DNA from: Bacteroidia bacterium
Lineage (GTDB): Bacteria > Bacteroidota > Bacteroidia > B-17B0 > Aurantibacillaceae
Assembly: GCA_025455485.1 (NCBI GenBank)
Contig: JALOMJ010000015.1
Location: 1 to 41,881 of the forward strand
Length of the DNA: 41,881 bases
Reading direction: 5' to 3'
Shown: in pieces, positions 17,972-26,730 of the stretch
How the letters are laid out: every line of letters starts with the position of its first letter
Position numbering within the stretch: the first letter of the stretch is position 1
Notes under the pieces: model-generated
The model's input: only the letters and a program-made list of their open reading frames with translations
What the model was told of the DNA's origin: nothing
Databases searched by the model: none
Translations under genes and position numbers: made by a program

Positions 17972-19741
17972 TTATTCTATTTCCATTTCAAATGGTAAAC
18001 GTGCCTGTACACCGTTAAGCTTTGAAATATTTTTCAGTTGACGGAGGTATTTGTAGGTAGCACCTAAATTTTTCTGCATCAAGCGCGTTTCCAATTCAGT
18101 TTCCTTTTTTCCCATAAATGCATCCAGAGGATTAGACTGTTTGGGAAGTTCAAGAATTTTAAAGTCGGCGGCATTTGCTTTTTTAGCAGCGTAAGCGATG
18201 GCATCATCCAATCCACCGAGTTCATCCACCAGTTTTATTTTTAAAGCTTCACTCCCACTCCAAACGCGGCCTTGGCCAATACTGTCTACCTCTGCTTGCG
18301 ACATGTTTCTGCCTTCAGCCACCCTTAACGTAAACGTGTTGTACACCGCTTCAACGCTATTTTGAATATAATTTATTTCTGTTTGAGTCAGTGGCCTGAG
18401 TCCTGAAGCTATATCACTGTAGGCATTGGTATTCACTGTATCCAGTGTAATACCCAGTTTGTTTTCGAACATGCGTTTAAAGCTTGGCAACAATCCGAAA
18501 ACACCAATTGAGCCGGTGATGGTATTGGGTTGGGCAAAAATTCTGTCGGCTGCGCAACTGATGTAATATCCGCCACTGGCGGCCACGTTGCCCATGCTAA
18601 CGATGGTAGGTTTTGCCTGTTTGCACAACGTCATTTCACGCCAAATCACATCACTTGCCAGGGCGCTTCCACCGGGCGAATTTACACGCAAAACAACCGC
18701 TTTCACGTTTGAATCCATGCGGGCCTCGCGGATGGCTTTTGCCAAACGTTCGCTGCCTATTTCTTCGTCGTCTCCCTCCCCGCTGCCTATTCCGCCAATG
18801 GCATAAACCACGGCAATTTTTGGGGCTTTAGCTTTTGCTTTTTTTACTTTCGTATTTTTGTACTGCGACATGGCCATGAAACTCAATTTATCACTTTCTT
18901 TAAGTCCGGTTTTGGCTTTCAGTTCGTTCATCACCTCATCTTCATAAGCCAAGGCATCCACAAATTTACCCAAAGCGTCAGTTGGCTGAAGGATACTAAG
19001 TTGGTTGGCCATTGCGTTTAACTCATCAACGGTTAATTTTCTTTCCTTGGCAATGTTATTAAGCATGGTGCCCCAGATGCTGTTTAAAAAACTTTCGGAT
19101 TGCAGACGATTAGCTTCACTCATTTTATCGAGTAAAAACGGTTCAACAGCACTTTTGAATTTACCATGCCTAAAAACCTGTACGTCGATATCAAGTTTCT
19201 CAAAGGTTTGTTTGAAAAACATCAGGTTCATGTGTAAGCCTTTCCAGTCGAACATTCCCTGAGGATTAAGAAATACTTTGTTGCTCACTGAAGCTAAATA
19301 GTAGTGTTTTTGGGTATAATACTCCGCATAAGCATAAATGAATTTACCTGATTTTTTAAACTCCAGGAGTGCGTTACGCAATTCTTCCAGAGCAGCAAAA
19401 CCAATTTCTGGTTCTTTAAATCCCAGATAAATGCCTGAAATAGATTCGTCGCCCTGTGCGTCTTTAATTTTTTGTATAAGCACATTTAAGCCCATGCCTT
19501 TTTCTTCACCAAATGCCGCCAAATTGCCTAATTCTTGGAATGGGTTAAGGGCCTCGCGGTCGGTAAGTGGGCCATCCATAATTAACTTTAACACCGTGCC
19601 CTTTTTTGCCGGTTTATCGTCTTCCTGCGATAGGTCGTTAAAACTTGATTTCACCACCACAATCACAACAACAAGGGCTAAAAGAGTTGCTACCACAATG
19701 CCAACGATGGAACCAAAAAACGCACCAAAAAACTGCTTCAT
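17972..19741 (-). CDS. sppA: signal peptide peptidase SppA, 67K type
   Basis: A 589-residue tandem-domain SppA with an N-terminal transmembrane anchor (about 8-32). The catalytic dyad is visible: the general-base lysine in GKFKSAVEPF (Lys196) and the nucleophile in MGNVAASGGYYIS (Ser389), matching the known layout of long-form SppA in which the two residues come from the two halves. It degrades cleaved signal peptides within the inner membrane/periplasm. Length is that of the E. coli-type (long) enzyme, not the short SppA. It is monocistronic as far as can be seen, convergent with the glycosyltransferase and divergent from the folK fusion. Confidence 0.93.
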   Translation of the reverse strand: MKQFFGAFFGSIVGIVVATLLALVVVIVVVKSSFNDLSQEDDKPAKKGTVLKLIMDGPLTDREALNPFQELGNLAAFGEEKGMGLNVLIQKIKDAQGDESISGIYLGFKEPEIGFAALEELRNALLEFKKSGKFIYAYAEYYTQKHYYLASVSNKVFLNPQGMFDWKGLHMNLMFFKQTFEKLDIDVQVFRHGKFKSAVEPFLLDKMSEANRLQSESFLNSIWGTMLNNIAKERKLTVDELNAMANQLSILQPTDALGKFVDALAYEDEVMNELKAKTGLKESDKLSFMAMSQYKNTKVKKAKAKAPKIAVVYAIGGIGSGEGDDEEIGSERLAKAIREARMDSNVKAVVLRVNSPGGSALASDVIWREMTLCKQAKPTIVSMGNVAASGGYYISCAADRIFAQPNTITGSIGVFGLLPSFKRMFENKLGITLDTVNTNAYSDIASGLRPLTQTEINYIQNSVEAVYNTFTLRVAEGRNMSQAEVDSIGQGRVWSGSEALKIKLVDELGGLDDAIAYAAKKANAADFKILELPKQSNPLDAFMGKKETELETRLMQKNLGATYKYLRQLKNISKLNGVQARLPFEMEIE

Positions 19742-19811
19742 ACTTCGTTACAACTAAAAGTTTTTGTTATACCAAAACCACTCTGTCATCCTAATGCCGT
19801 GGGAAAAAGTG

Positions 19812-19819
19812 TAATTTTG
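19812..19819 (+). promoter_or_regulatory. candidate -7 element for the folK-dNK gene
   Basis: TAATTTTG matches TAnnTTTG exactly and lies 41 bases before the ATG, in the sppA/folK divergent gap. No TTG is seen at -33, so support is partial. Confidence 0.35.
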
Positions 19820-19860
19820 GTAAAATTAAGAATATTCGCCCTTTGCGCTAGAAAGAAAGT

Positions 19861-20958
19861 ATGAACACGGCATTTTTAAGTTTGGGTGGTAATTTACATG
19901 AGCGTGCGGATACTCTTTTTAAAGCCAGACTGGCCATTCTTAAACAATGTGGTACGATTGTAAAGGCATCAAGTCTTTTTGAAACCGAAGCCTGGGGGAC
20001 CAGCTCCGAAAATGCTTATCTAAATCAGGTGGTAGAGATTAGAACTGCACTTAGCTCAAAATCTCTGCTCTCCGAGCTCCTGTCCATAGAAACCAGTTTA
20101 GGAAGAAAAAGAACTGAAGACCGCTATGCAGACAGGGTAATAGACCTTGATGTTTTGTTTTATAACGGGGACTGTATTCGACTTGAACATCTTACGGTGC
20201 CTCACCCTCAACTTGAGTTTAGAAAATTTGTTCTGGTTCCCCTGTGTGAAATTGCACCTACACTTTTGCATCCGGTCTTAAAAAAAACAGTGCGTGAATT
20301 GCTTGAAAATTGCAAAGACACGTTAAATGTGAGAAAATTGTCGCCGGTACGACTGCCCCGTTATATCTGCATTGAGGGAAATATTGGATCGGGAAAAACC
20401 AGTTTGGCAAAAGTGTTAGCACCACACCTGGGTGCATTTTATTTACAAGAACAGTACGAAGACTGCCGTCTTTTGCCATTGTTTTATAAAGAACCATCGC
20501 GTTATGCTTTTGCTTTAGAGTTTAGTTTTTTACTGAATCGTTTTGAACACATCAGTGCCTGTTTTGAGGCAGAGCACACAAGAATAATTAGTGATTACAG
20601 CCTGTTCAAAAGCCTATGCTTTGCCAAAGTAAATTTGAAGCAAGATGAATTTCAACTTTTTGAGAAACAGTTTCAAACCATCCTTCAAAAGTTACCTGAA
20701 CCGGATTTCATCATACATTTGAATGCGCATTCGGATCTGCTTCTTCAAAACATAAGCAAACGTTCGAGAAATTTTGAGACCCAAATTTCAAAAGACTATC
20801 TTCATAAAGTAAGCAGTACATATGAAAAAACTTTCGGAAGTTTAACGAACATCCCTCAGCTGTTTCTTACTGTTGACCGCTACCATTCTGAGCTCGAAAA
20901 AGAACACATAGAAAAGATAGAGCACTTCATTTTTAAAATTTTTGCAGAAAAGTACTAA
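19861..20958 (+). CDS. folK: HPPK (FolK) fused to a deoxynucleoside kinase
   Basis: A 365-residue two-domain protein. Residues 1-160 are 6-hydroxymethyl-7,8-dihydropterin pyrophosphokinase: FLSLGGNLHERADTLFKARL at the start, ETEAWG, and DRVIDLDVLFYN with the Mg-binding acidic pair. Residues 167-365 are a deoxynucleoside-kinase domain with the P-loop GNIGSGKTS (173-181), an acceptor-site segment EQYEDCRLLPLFYKEP, and a lid arginine region SKRSRNFE. FolK pyrophosphorylates dihydropterin for folate; dNKs phosphorylate salvaged deoxynucleosides. One open frame covers both with no stop or frameshift, so the fusion appears real. The substrate of the kinase half is unknown. It is upstream of, and may be co-transcribed with, the OmpA-domain gene (27-base gap). 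Confidence 0.9.
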   Translation: MNTAFLSLGGNLHERADTLFKARLAILKQCGTIVKASSLFETEAWGTSSENAYLNQVVEIRTALSSKSLLSELLSIETSLGRKRTEDRYADRVIDLDVLFYNGDCIRLEHLTVPHPQLEFRKFVLVPLCEIAPTLLHPVLKKTVRELLENCKDTLNVRKLSPVRLPRYICIEGNIGSGKTSLAKVLAPHLGAFYLQEQYEDCRLLPLFYKEPSRYAFALEFSFLLNRFEHISACFEAEHTRIISDYSLFKSLCFAKVNLKQDEFQLFEKQFQTILQKLPEPDFIIHLNAHSDLLLQNISKRSRNFETQISKDYLHKVSSTYEKTFGSLTNIPQLFLTVDRYHSELEKEHIEKIEHFIFKIFAEKY

Positions 20959-20972
20959 AAACCATACATTTA
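20941..20972 (+). promoter_or_regulatory. candidate promoter of the OmpA-domain gene
   Basis: TTTG (20941-20944), a 20-base spacer and TACATTTA (20965-20972), one mismatch from TAnnTTTG, ahead of the ATG at 20986. It lies at the 3' end of the folK fusion, so the downstream gene could have its own start site. Confidence 0.35.
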
Positions 20973-20985
20973 AGTTTTACTCCGC

Positions 20986-22905
20986 ATGAGAAGAGCTGCA
21001 GTGCTTGTATTGGTATTTTTCTCAAGCCTGCTAGGTGTTGCGCAAATTACCATTATCGGTAAGAACTTACTCAACGGTACACCCCTTACCTCAGGCAAAC
21101 TTTTCGTTTATGCTGACGGTAAACTAACTCACACCTTAAGTACTAACAAACTACCGGAGTTTATGCTAAAACTCGATTTTGGAAAATGTTATAAAGTTTA
21201 CATTCAGCATCCGAGCTCACCATTAGCGCACTTTGAGGTAATTGGCAACTCAATTCCTTCAGATAAATACATGTACCGCATGACCTATGAATTTCAGGTA
21301 AACTTGGCTGATAAATGGGATGAAGACATTGATACCAATGTGTTTAAAAATGCCTTTCACCGCATTATTTTTAATGGCTATAACCAAATGGTAGCCGATA
21401 CAACGTACAATCTTGAATTTTCCAAACACATCTTGAAAAAGCAAAATCCAGGCGTTTTATCAGGAACCTCCTTAGAGAATAACATACTTGTGGGCAAAAT
21501 TATTTCGCCTGATTTTCCATCGCTGAATTTGTTCCCCGTGCAAATTGAATGTTTATCCGCCAACCAGCAAATCCTTCGCACATTAAGCAGCGACAGATTG
21601 GGCCTCTTTGCTTTTCGGTGTAAAAAAAATTCCGATATTGTTTCTATACGAATGACTTTGAGAGACAGCTCATTATCCGGAAAAACATTAAGCATACTAA
21701 ACAGCAAAGACGAATTGCTTTTTGAAGGCCGTGTAAATAATAACCTTTGCATCTGGAATTTAGGCGCAAAGAGCAGTGAGCCCCTAATTGACAATACATA
21801 CGAAGCTCACGTGGGCGGTAAAATTGTAATTGCCTCGCCAAAAGAAAAACGTTTCTACTCTGAACGGGAAGTATACCTTTTGAATAAACGGTTTACAGTG
21901 ATTGACAAAACAACCACGAACCTGATTGGCACCTTTGTTTTTAACGAAATACAGCCCGATAACACCTATTACATTGCCCTTAACAAAGCCGATCTTGCGC
22001 GTGGCGAAATGGCTGATATGTTAAACAAAGACGATAAATTTGTAGGCAGATTGGATACTTTGATCGGAGATAAATTCGTTTACAAAATATCTTCAAGATA
22101 CCCGGTAAGTTATAACCGCATACTTGTGAGCGAAAACGAATTACACATGGATGTGAAAGCAACGATTTTTGGCGACAATGTGAACAACCCCATTGGTCAT
22201 CTTAAGATTATCCTTCTTAATGATGCTTACGAACCCATAGATAGTGTGATTACTGACGATTTTGGAAGTTTTAAATTCAAATACCTTCCTTTTTTAAAGC
22301 GCTTTTACCTGGATGCCGACAATTCACACAACATGCTGGATGTATTCAGAAACATATTAATTTACAGTAACGACAATCACCTGATAAAAGTGATGACCCA
22401 TCAAAAAGGTAAAAAATTCAGTTACAAACCCATGAGTACTGAAATACTCAACATGCGGGAAGTAGAAATTGAAGATCCATGGCTAAAACTAATAGAAGAA
22501 AAACAAAACCACAGCGTAGAAATTGATTTTGTAGAAAACAGATTGATTGTTGAAAACATACACTTTGAAAACAATAAATCTGATTTGAGTGAACAGGACA
22601 AAGAAACACTGAATAAAATAATTTTGGTACTAACCACTCAAAAAAACCTTCGCATTGAAATTGGAGCACATACAGACAGTAAAGGCGGTGAAGAAGAAAA
22701 TCTTAAATTGAGCCAACAAAGAGCAAAAGTGGTTTGTGCTTACATTCTGAGTTACGGTGTAGAAGCGAACCGTTTAGTGGCCAAAGGTTACGGTGAAAGC
22801 AAACCACTGGTACCATGCAATGCGCCCTATGTTTGCAGTGAAAGCGATCACGCCAAAAACAGAAGAATTGAATTTAAAATTTTAAACAATACAAAAATAA
22901 AATGA
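20986..22905 (+). CDS. OmpA-domain surface/periplasmic protein
   Basis: The 639-residue protein has a signal peptide (1-20, ending VAQ) and a long, mostly beta N-terminal region (20-500). That region may contain carboxypeptidase-regulatory or Ig-like folds (for instance AYEPIDSVITDDFGSFKFKYL, with a Ca/loop-like DD-FG pattern). The C-terminus (about 520-635) is an OmpA peptidoglycan-binding domain: IHFENNKSDLSE, IEIGAHTDSKGG, KLSQQRAKVVCAYI and KGYGESKPLVP. It is expected to tether the outer membrane or a surface complex to peptidoglycan. It overlaps gldC by 4 bases (ATGA). It lacks the TPR and PD40 domains of the PorE-like protein in this window, so the two are not duplicates. The role is inferred. 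Confidence 0.75.
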   Translation: MRRAAVLVLVFFSSLLGVAQITIIGKNLLNGTPLTSGKLFVYADGKLTHTLSTNKLPEFMLKLDFGKCYKVYIQHPSSPLAHFEVIGNSIPSDKYMYRMTYEFQVNLADKWDEDIDTNVFKNAFHRIIFNGYNQMVADTTYNLEFSKHILKKQNPGVLSGTSLENNILVGKIISPDFPSLNLFPVQIECLSANQQILRTLSSDRLGLFAFRCKKNSDIVSIRMTLRDSSLSGKTLSILNSKDELLFEGRVNNNLCIWNLGAKSSEPLIDNTYEAHVGGKIVIASPKEKRFYSEREVYLLNKRFTVIDKTTTNLIGTFVFNEIQPDNTYYIALNKADLARGEMADMLNKDDKFVGRLDTLIGDKFVYKISSRYPVSYNRILVSENELHMDVKATIFGDNVNNPIGHLKIILLNDAYEPIDSVITDDFGSFKFKYLPFLKRFYLDADNSHNMLDVFRNILIYSNDNHLIKVMTHQKGKKFSYKPMSTEILNMREVEIEDPWLKLIEEKQNHSVEIDFVENRLIVENIHFENNKSDLSEQDKETLNKIILVLTTQKNLRIEIGAHTDSKGGEEENLKLSQQRAKVVCAYILSYGVEANRLVAKGYGESKPLVPCNAPYVCSESDHAKNRRIEFKILNNTKIK

Positions 22906-23225
22906 AGACCAGTGAAATAACATTTAAAGTCAGTGTAGACGAAAACAACCTTCCCGTTAAAATTGAATGGGAAGCTCCGGGCAGCGGAGAACAAAGTGAA
23001 TGCACCAGCCTGATGGTAGCCCTTTGGGATGCTAAAGAAAACAATACGCTAAGAATCGATTTGTGGACAAAAAACATGAGTATTGATGAAATGAAAAAAT
23101 TTTTTCATCAGAATGTGATTACCCTGTCGGAAACCTATTTACGGGCAACAGGTGATGAAGCCACCAGTAACAAAGTAAAGGCCTTTTTTAAAGAATTAGG
23201 AAAAGAAAGCGGCGTGTTGAAGTAA
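22902..23225 (+). CDS. gldC: gliding-motility-associated protein GldC
   Basis: A 107-residue cytoplasmic-looking protein (no signal peptide) that matches GldC: it opens TSEITFKVSVDENNLPVKIEWEAP as two strands, followed by LMVALWDAKENNTLRIDLWTKNM and a helical C-terminal half. GldC is a small, non-essential accessory of Flavobacterium gliding whose biochemical role is not known. Start ATG overlaps the OmpA-domain gene stop by 4 bases. The usual gldB partner is not next to it. Its presence does not prove gliding, because non-gliding Bacteroidota also carry it. Confidence 0.85.
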   Translation: MKTSEITFKVSVDENNLPVKIEWEAPGSGEQSECTSLMVALWDAKENNTLRIDLWTKNMSIDEMKKFFHQNVITLSETYLRATGDEATSNKVKAFFKELGKESGVLK

Positions 23226-23227
23226 AC

Positions 23228-23249
23228 TGCGGCTTATTCATGAGCCGCA
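23228..23249. terminator. possible bidirectional hairpin between gldC and rsmD
   Basis: A seven-base GC-rich inverted repeat, TGCGGCT (23228-23234) and AGCCGCA (23243-23249), with an 8-base loop sits at the convergent gene ends and includes the rsmD stop region. No T run follows on either side, so it is only a weak terminator candidate. Confidence 0.4.
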
Positions 23250-23782
23250 AGCTGAGATTCGAATATGCTGAAATTGACGCCGCCGTAACGCCTTTGATTT
23301 ATAAAATGCGCGAGATGTTTCAAGCTTGTTCTTTCACCGTGTTCAATAATCAACCAACCGCCCGGCTTAAGCAGGGCATGTTGATAAACTAAAGTATGTA
23401 TCGCATCTATGTTTTTCAGGTCGTAGGGCGGGTCGGCGAAGATAAGATCGAATGGTTCTTTCTCTTTTTCCAGAAATTTAAACACATCGGTCTTAATTAC
23501 TGAAACCTTAAAGCCAAATGCTTCTGCAGTTGCGCTGATGAAAGACACGCATTTGTTGTTTAAGTCTACGCTCACTATATTTTGGGCACCTCGTGAAGCG
23601 AACTCCAAGGAAATGTGGCCGGTTCCGGAAAAAAGATCCAAAATACGGCAATCCGATAAATTGAAACGGTTTTGAAGGATATTAAACAATGCTTCTTTGG
23701 CAAAGTCGGTGGTTGGGCGAACCGGTAAATCGCGGGGTGTTTTTATCACACGGCCTTTGTGTGTACCGCCTATAATTCGCAT
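23234..23782 (-). CDS. rsmD: 16S rRNA (guanine(966)-N2)-methyltransferase
   Basis: The 182-residue SAM-dependent methyltransferase begins MRIIGGTHKGRVIKTP, a hallmark of RsmD, with the SAM motif LDLFSGTGHISLEFASRGA and the N2-guanine catalytic motif ADPPYDLK (the DPPY form of NPPY). It methylates G966 of 16S rRNA in the 30S subunit. Length is normal. It overlaps the upstream DUF3822 gene by 13 bases, a frequent Bacteroidota arrangement in which coaD usually follows; here the convergent gldC ends the block. Confidence 0.93.
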   Translation of the reverse strand: MRIIGGTHKGRVIKTPRDLPVRPTTDFAKEALFNILQNRFNLSDCRILDLFSGTGHISLEFASRGAQNIVSVDLNNKCVSFISATAEAFGFKVSVIKTDVFKFLEKEKEPFDLIFADPPYDLKNIDAIHTLVYQHALLKPGGWLIIEHGERTSLKHLAHFINQRRYGGVNFSIFESQLAAHE

Positions 23783-24621
23783 GTGTGCTGGTTGAAAAGT
23801 GTGAAATAATAATGGCCGGGGAGTTGCGCAAGTTCTTTGTGAAGTTTCACCGGCTCGCCGGTAACTGCGCCTACCGTGGTTTTGATATACTTTTTGAGGG
23901 TTTTTACAAACTCTGCATCCAATGGCATTTCTCCAATCAAAGCAAGTGAAGTTTGAGCAGGATCAAAACCAAATTGTTCCAAAGCAAACAGAAGGTAATA
24001 CAAAACATCTTCATGGGCAGACCATTTGAGTACATTGTAATACAGCAGTTTTTCGTTTTTTTTCAAGGCCAGTTCCATCACATGTTCTCCCAAAAAAAGC
24101 GCCGCCTGTGAATTACTAAAGGATCGGTGATTAAAAAATAAACTCAGGTTAACAGCACCGGCATGACGAATAAATACCGCATTAAAATTTTTTTCAAGAA
24201 CCCGGCACAGCTCTGCATTCAGAGCATAACCAAACCTCAAGTCACCTACCTTGTGTGAAAACACCTGTTTTCCGTTTGTCTCGCCCGTTGAAAACCTGAG
24301 GTAATCTTTTACATCGTTTTCGTTGCCAAAAGCAAGGGGCAACAATGCAAACTCAGCGTTTAAAACAGAAACCAGAACTTTTTCAAAAACACGTTGATGC
24401 AATAAAAAATTGCGGATAAAAAACTCCAGCCGTTCTTCTTCACTCATGGCCGAATTTATATTGAACTCCATGTGACCGAGCTCAAATACCTCGCTAAACC
24501 CCGACAATGAAACAGAATACATCATGGCGTGCGGCGCGATAAGCAGCGAAAGGCTGATTTTATCGGAGGCCTGAAACTGATGTACAGTAAAGTGCCTTAT
24601 TTGATAGGATTCTGTTAACAT
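23770..24621 (-). CDS. DUF3822 family protein (possible actin-like ATPase fold)
   Basis: The 283-residue protein is of the DUF3822 family, known mainly from its position next to rsmD in Bacteroidota. It has two similar halves (about 1-140 and 150-283). The halves show patterns such as AVNLSLFFNHRS and AALFLGEHVMELALKKNEKLLYYN and LIGEMPLDAEFVKTLKKYI, the last resembling the strand-helix units of PilM/FtsA-type actin-like proteins. No signal peptide or membrane segment. The start codon overlaps nothing upstream, and a TAGCTTTG element ends 5 bases before the ATG. Function is unknown; I do not propose one. Confidence 0.7.
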   Translation of the reverse strand: MLTESYQIRHFTVHQFQASDKISLSLLIAPHAMMYSVSLSGFSEVFELGHMEFNINSAMSEEERLEFFIRNFLLHQRVFEKVLVSVLNAEFALLPLAFGNENDVKDYLRFSTGETNGKQVFSHKVGDLRFGYALNAELCRVLEKNFNAVFIRHAGAVNLSLFFNHRSFSNSQAALFLGEHVMELALKKNEKLLYYNVLKWSAHEDVLYYLLFALEQFGFDPAQTSLALIGEMPLDAEFVKTLKKYIKTTVGAVTGEPVKLHKELAQLPGHYYFTLFNQHTCEL

Positions 24622-24626
24622 TGCGG

Positions 24627-24634
24627 CAAAGCTA
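24627..24634 (-). promoter_or_regulatory. candidate -7 element for DUF3822-rsmD
   Basis: On the minus strand TAGCTTTG, an exact TAnnTTTG match, lies 5 bases before the ATG (TAGCTTTGCCGCAATG). This implies a very short or absent leader. No TTG at -33 was seen. Confidence 0.4.
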
Positions 24635-24883
24635 ATAAATCTTATGTTTTAGGCGGTAAATTGCATTGCAATCCACCTTTTTGATTATAAAAGCTCTTAA
24701 ATAGAAACACTACACAAAATCCATTCCCTTAATTTTTTCTTGCTTTTGTTTATCTTTTCATCAAAATCTTTCAAGAAAACCCAAAAGAATAGCACTATAT
24801 TAACCACAAAGTGTTAGGTTATTTGTTAATTTGACTTTAGTCTTTTTGATTTATATCGTATTTTTAGAGGATTTTAACCTAGA

Positions 24884-25825
24884 ATGAAGCGACTTCGTCT
24901 TGCTGTTTATTGCGCCATTTTAACGTACACCTCTATGGCTCAGACGTTTATGCGTCCAAACGAATGGAAGAAGTACAAGCGTGAGGTTTTTGTAACGGCA
25001 GGCGCCTCAAACTTTTTAGGAGATTTGGGAGGTGGTAATCAGGAAGGAACCCGTTTTGGCCCCTCGGATTTAGATTGGGACCAAACACGTGTTGCGCTTG
25101 GCTTTGGAGCAAGGTACAAACTCAGCCGGTTTATTAACGTGGCCGGAAAATTTTCATACCTCGCCGTAAGGGGGAACGATGCGGCCACTGAAGATATTTA
25201 CCGCAAAAACAGAAACCTTAATTTTCGATCGTCCATTTTTGAATTGAGCGGACGTATGGAAATAGGGTATCAAAGCACACGTCGCGGTGGCAACCGTTAC
25301 GGTATTCGCAAAAATTACGGCAAGGGTAAAAATTTCACACACAACATTTTTGCTTTTGCAGGCCTTGGTGGTTTTTACTTCAACCCAAAAGGCGTGGATG
25401 CATCAGGAAAAATTCATAAACTAAGGCCCCTTCATACAGAAGGGCAAGGCTTACCAGGCGGACCAAAACAGTATTCCAACGTTAACATCAGCATTCCAAT
25501 GGGTTTTTATTATAAACTCACCATCAACAAAGTATGGTCGGTTGGCCTGGAATTTGCTCATAGAAAAACATTCACTGATTACATCGATGATGTAAGCACC
25601 GTGTATTACGACCCTGTTGCCTTAACGCAGGCTTATGGTCCACTATCCGCAGCTATGGCCGACCCCAGTTTGGGCCTTATTCCCGGCGCATCAAGTCCGG
25701 CTGCCGACGGTACTCCGGCTCAACGCGGAGACTCCGATAAAGATTCTTTTATGAGTTTGGAAATTTCAGTGAGTTACATTTTCAAAAAACAACGCAAATC
25801 GGCCCGACTTAGAAGTAAATTCTAG
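24884..25825 (+). CDS. PorG-like outer-membrane protein (DUF6089)
   Basis: The 313-residue protein has a signal peptide (1-19, ending SMAQ) and a beta-barrel pattern. The opening ...GASNFLGDLGGGNQ and the glycine-rich strand GFGARYKLSRFINV are typical of DUF6089/PorG-type T9SS proteins in Bacteroidota, and the C-terminus ends in an aromatic/basic strand (LEISVSYIFKKQRKS). PorG forms part of the T9SS outer-membrane assembly. The 262-base gap in front was searched; it contains a poor TATTTTTA element but no convincing -33/-7 pair. The T9SS link is supported by the triad in the same window, but PorG identity is uncertain. Confidence 0.6.
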   Translation: MKRLRLAVYCAILTYTSMAQTFMRPNEWKKYKREVFVTAGASNFLGDLGGGNQEGTRFGPSDLDWDQTRVALGFGARYKLSRFINVAGKFSYLAVRGNDAATEDIYRKNRNLNFRSSIFELSGRMEIGYQSTRRGGNRYGIRKNYGKGKNFTHNIFAFAGLGGFYFNPKGVDASGKIHKLRPLHTEGQGLPGGPKQYSNVNISIPMGFYYKLTINKVWSVGLEFAHRKTFTDYIDDVSTVYYDPVALTQAYGPLSAAMADPSLGLIPGASSPAADGTPAQRGDSDKDSFMSLEISVSYIFKKQRKSARLRSKF

Positions 25826-26124
25826 TTTTTTCACAAGCTGTTTATTTCCTGTTAATAAGCTGTTCGTGCCCTGTTTATTTTAAGTTAAAAACAAAACACC
25901 CCTTAAACACACCGTGGTTATTCGTAAATCAGGCACTTCATTTATTGTCTGAAACCTACCGTTCACTAAGTCAAAAGCCGTATTGGCTAAATGTTAGTAG
26001 TTTTCAATGTAGTTTACCCAACTATTTGGGCCTGTAAAACGTTTAGTCTTTTGAATTCGTAAAGCACTTGCTTAAGATTTGCACAAGAATAAATCTGGCA
26101 AGGGTTTTGTTAACACCTGATAGT
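25826..26124. other. non-coding gap with a short direct repeat
   Basis: No gene, hairpin terminator, tRNA or clear promoter was seen in this 299-base AT-rich gap. It holds a short imperfect direct repeat at 25835-25878, listed separately. Confidence 0.5.
25835..25878. repeat. two imperfect 22-base direct repeats
   Basis: AAGCTGTT at 25835 and 25857 and CCTGTT at 25848 and 25870 recur with a 22-base period. Only two copies are present, and the units between the matches differ. Function unknown. Confidence 0.45.
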
Positions 26125-26718
26125 ATGAAAACGAATCAACTGACTTTACCCATGTTTCCGCTCAACATTGTGTTGTTTCCGGGTGAAACCTGCAAACTTT
26201 ACATTTTTGAACAACGTTACCGTCAAATGGTGGAAGACTGCCTTTTGAACGGGGCCTCTTTTGGTGTTCCATTTATTGAACGTGGAGAACTTAAAGAGTA
26301 TGGTAGTGAATTAAAAATTAAACGCGTACTTAAAACCTATGAAAACGGCAGCATGGATATTTTGGTGGAAGGAGTGCGGTTGTTTAGGTTAAAAACTTTC
26401 AAAGACGTGCTTCGACCAAAACTTTATGGCGCAGGCACAATAGAGCCCTTAGAAGGGGGGCAGCGCATTATCATGAATAATTTACAGGATGCTGTAGTAA
26501 ATTATTACAACTCAGTTGAAGACAAACTAACCGATTATGAAACGGTTTCTAAATTAACCATTTACAATGTTGCCGCCGCTTTACAATTGAGTGCGTCTGA
26601 AAAATTCAGACTGATTACAACCCCCCACCAACAGCAGTACCTTTTAAATATTTTAAATTTCAGAATGCACGTGTTGCGTTGCGAGCAACAATTAAAAGGC
26701 AGATTCGCTGAAAATTAA
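26125..26718 (+). CDS. LON substrate-binding-domain (LAN-like) protein
   Basis: A 197-residue protein made only of the LON N-terminal domain, starting LPMFPLNIVLFPGETCKLYIFEQRYRQM. It lacks the AAA+ and protease parts. Such stand-alone LON-N proteins are common in Bacteroidota, and their roles are not well known (protein or peptide binding). I chose the ATG at 26125: the extra 19 codons upstream from 26068 are basic and not conserved in the family's usual start (LPLFPLN...VLFPGE near residue 6-10). It is monocistronic, next to the convergent T9SS triad (12-base gap). Confidence 0.85.
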   Translation: MKTNQLTLPMFPLNIVLFPGETCKLYIFEQRYRQMVEDCLLNGASFGVPFIERGELKEYGSELKIKRVLKTYENGSMDILVEGVRLFRLKTFKDVLRPKLYGAGTIEPLEGGQRIIMNNLQDAVVNYYNSVEDKLTDYETVSKLTIYNVAAALQLSASEKFRLITTPHQQQYLLNILNFRMHVLRCEQQLKGRFAEN

Positions 26719-26730
26719 ACATAAAGGAAC

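Noticed and set aside
21378..21794. A 138-codon antisense open frame inside the OmpA-domain gene.
   Set aside because: It is the shadow of a real plus-strand gene with clear domains; the antisense protein shows no signal peptide, motif or start context.
24622..24883. TTTG and TAGTCTTTTTG motifs in the DUF3822/PorG-like gap as a promoter.
   Set aside because: Spacing between candidate -33 and -7 elements does not reach 19-21 bases.
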